Source: Paenibacillus sp. FSL H8-0537
Lineage (GTDB): Bacteria > Bacillota > Bacilli > Paenibacillales > Paenibacillaceae
Direction: 5' to 3'
Assembly: GCF_038051995.1 (NCBI RefSeq)
Contig: NZ_CP150290.1
Span: forward strand, 2,160,001-2,224,000
DNA: 64,000 nt
In this document: in pieces, positions 63,382 to 64,000 of the stretch
How positions within the stretch are numbered: the stretch's first letter is position 1
Layout: every line of letters starts with the position of its first letter
Notes under the pieces: generated by a model
What the model saw: only the letters and a program-made list of their open reading frames with translations
Told to the model about the DNA's origin: nothing
The model's database searches: none
Translations under genes and position numbers: made by a program

Positions 63382-63438
63382 GCAGACAGCTAACAGGAAA
63401 TAACAGGAAACCGGAAATGGACTGTAGAATAGTAGAGG

Positions 63439-63469
63439 AGGCTGCGTAGCGATGCGCAGCCTTTTTCTT
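63439..63469 (+). terminator. Rho-independent terminator after the PL11 gene
   Basis: aggctgcg pairs with tgcgcagcct around tagcga, followed by TTTTTCTTT. Confidence 0.88.
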
Positions 63470-63493
63470 TATTTTCAAACTATATAAGTTGAA

Positions 63494-64000
63494 CTAGATA
63501 TATTCAGTGAGTTGATCGTCTTCTAAACGAAGACAAAGACGATCAATAATCGTCTGAGTATCGAGAGCTATGTTTTGCATAAACGCAGCAACTTTTTTGC
63601 GGATCTCTGAGACGGTATGGAAAAACACGTTGTTAATAACATCCGATTTCAGCCATTTCCAAAGTCCCTCCACCAGGTTCAATTGCGGACTATACGGTGG
63701 TAAGAAAACCAATTCAAGACGCTCTTTGTGATCTTCCAGAAAGGGTTGAAGCAATTTCGCATGATGAATGCGAGCATTGTCCAGTACCATAACCATCTTT
63801 CCTTTGGGATACGCTTCGACCACCATTTGTAGAAACGATAGAAATGTCTCTGCGTTATACTGCTCATCTTCTTTCCAGAGAATTTGACCCGTCGTATAAT
63901 CCAGTACAGCCAACAATTTGACGCCGCGATGTTTGCCTGTGGTCTGGATGTTGCGTTGCTTGCCTTTGAGAAACCATGTATGCTGAAGCGCTTGGTAATC
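63494..64000 (-). CDS. IS630-family transposase, partial
   Basis: The C-terminal 169 residues of a DDE transposase, running out of the window; the frame stays open beyond the apparent ATG at 63916 (HTWFLKGKQRNIQTTGKHRG). VMVLDNARIHHAK holds the second catalytic Asp and LPPYSPQLNLVEGLWKWLK the final Glu, the IS630 signature. The stop at 63494 lies close to the element's end; a terminal repeat could be near 63480 (tatataagtt). IS630 elements insert at TA. It sits right after the PL11 gene terminator. Confidence 0.88.
   Translation of the reverse strand, partial: DYQALQHTWFLKGKQRNIQTTGKHRGVKLLAVLDYTTGQILWKEDEQYNAETFLSFLQMVVEAYPKGKMVMVLDNARIHHAKLLQPFLEDHKERLELVFLPPYSPQLNLVEGLWKWLKSDVINNVFFHTVSEIRKKVAAFMQNIALDTQTIIDRLCLRLEDDQLTEYI

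Overview
The window looks like a chromosomal segment of a Paenibacillus-like, endospore-forming Firmicute. The evidence is a Bacillales-type 23S rRNA 3' part, strong AGGAGG-type ribosome binding sites with many TTG and GTG starts, YheC/D and CotF-type spore coat proteins, an SR1P-like gene beside a GapB-type dehydrogenase, cre-like sites, S-layer-homology anchoring, and many secreted plant-polysaccharide hydrolases. All names come from reading motifs by eye; no database search was run.

Layout. 1-1756 is the 3' part of a 23S rRNA gene followed by a terminator with no 5S gene after it. 2117-4498 holds an MFS transporter and a YheC/D ATP-grasp coat protein. 4713-11285 is a tight biosynthetic-looking operon: KAS III, ATP-grasp, NAD-dependent reductase, metallo-beta-lactamase-fold hydrolase, adenylate-forming enzyme, and a GNAT-like protein broken by a one-base frameshift. 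Next come an HD-GYP/GGDEF pair for c-di-GMP (11412-13570), a divergent MocR regulator and nitrilase (13597-16204), a 44-residue membrane protein, a nucleotidyltransferase-like protein, an lmrAB-like regulator/efflux pair (17365-19473) and tRNA-Leu(TAG).

19875-35656 is a glycan-uptake locus: a LacI regulator, then a 14.5-kb same-strand operon with two solute-binding proteins (one a 971-residue fusion), two pairs of CUT1-type permeases without an ATPase, an NHL/TPR membrane protein, a Yip1-type protein, a DUF5696-like secreted protein and a GH30 hydrolase. 35917-42644 carries a CotF-like coat protein, a decayed RNase J fragment, the gluconeogenic trio gapB/SR1P-like/pckA with possible CcpN sites, and convergent aroC and aroA with a divergent LysR gene.

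42750-64000 is a second carbohydrate and signalling region. It holds a 165-bp MITE-like element, a cellulase-like glycosidase, an orphan TerD-vWA protein, a GH74 xyloglucanase with CBM3 behind a cre-controlled promoter, a GH5 mannanase with FN3 and CBM3, and a 38-residue membrane peptide. These are followed by a gene-poor AT-rich stretch, an unusual double-kinase hybrid sensor with a SARP-type response regulator, a repeat-rich intergenic stretch, an SLH-anchored rhamnogalacturonan lyase (PL11), and an IS630-type transposase running off the end. Xyloglucan, mannan and pectin backbone enzymes together suggest plant cell-wall degradation. The least explained parts are the KAS III/adenylation cluster, the two-transporter DUF5696 operon, and the gapB/SR1P/pckA unit lying next to an RNase J relic.
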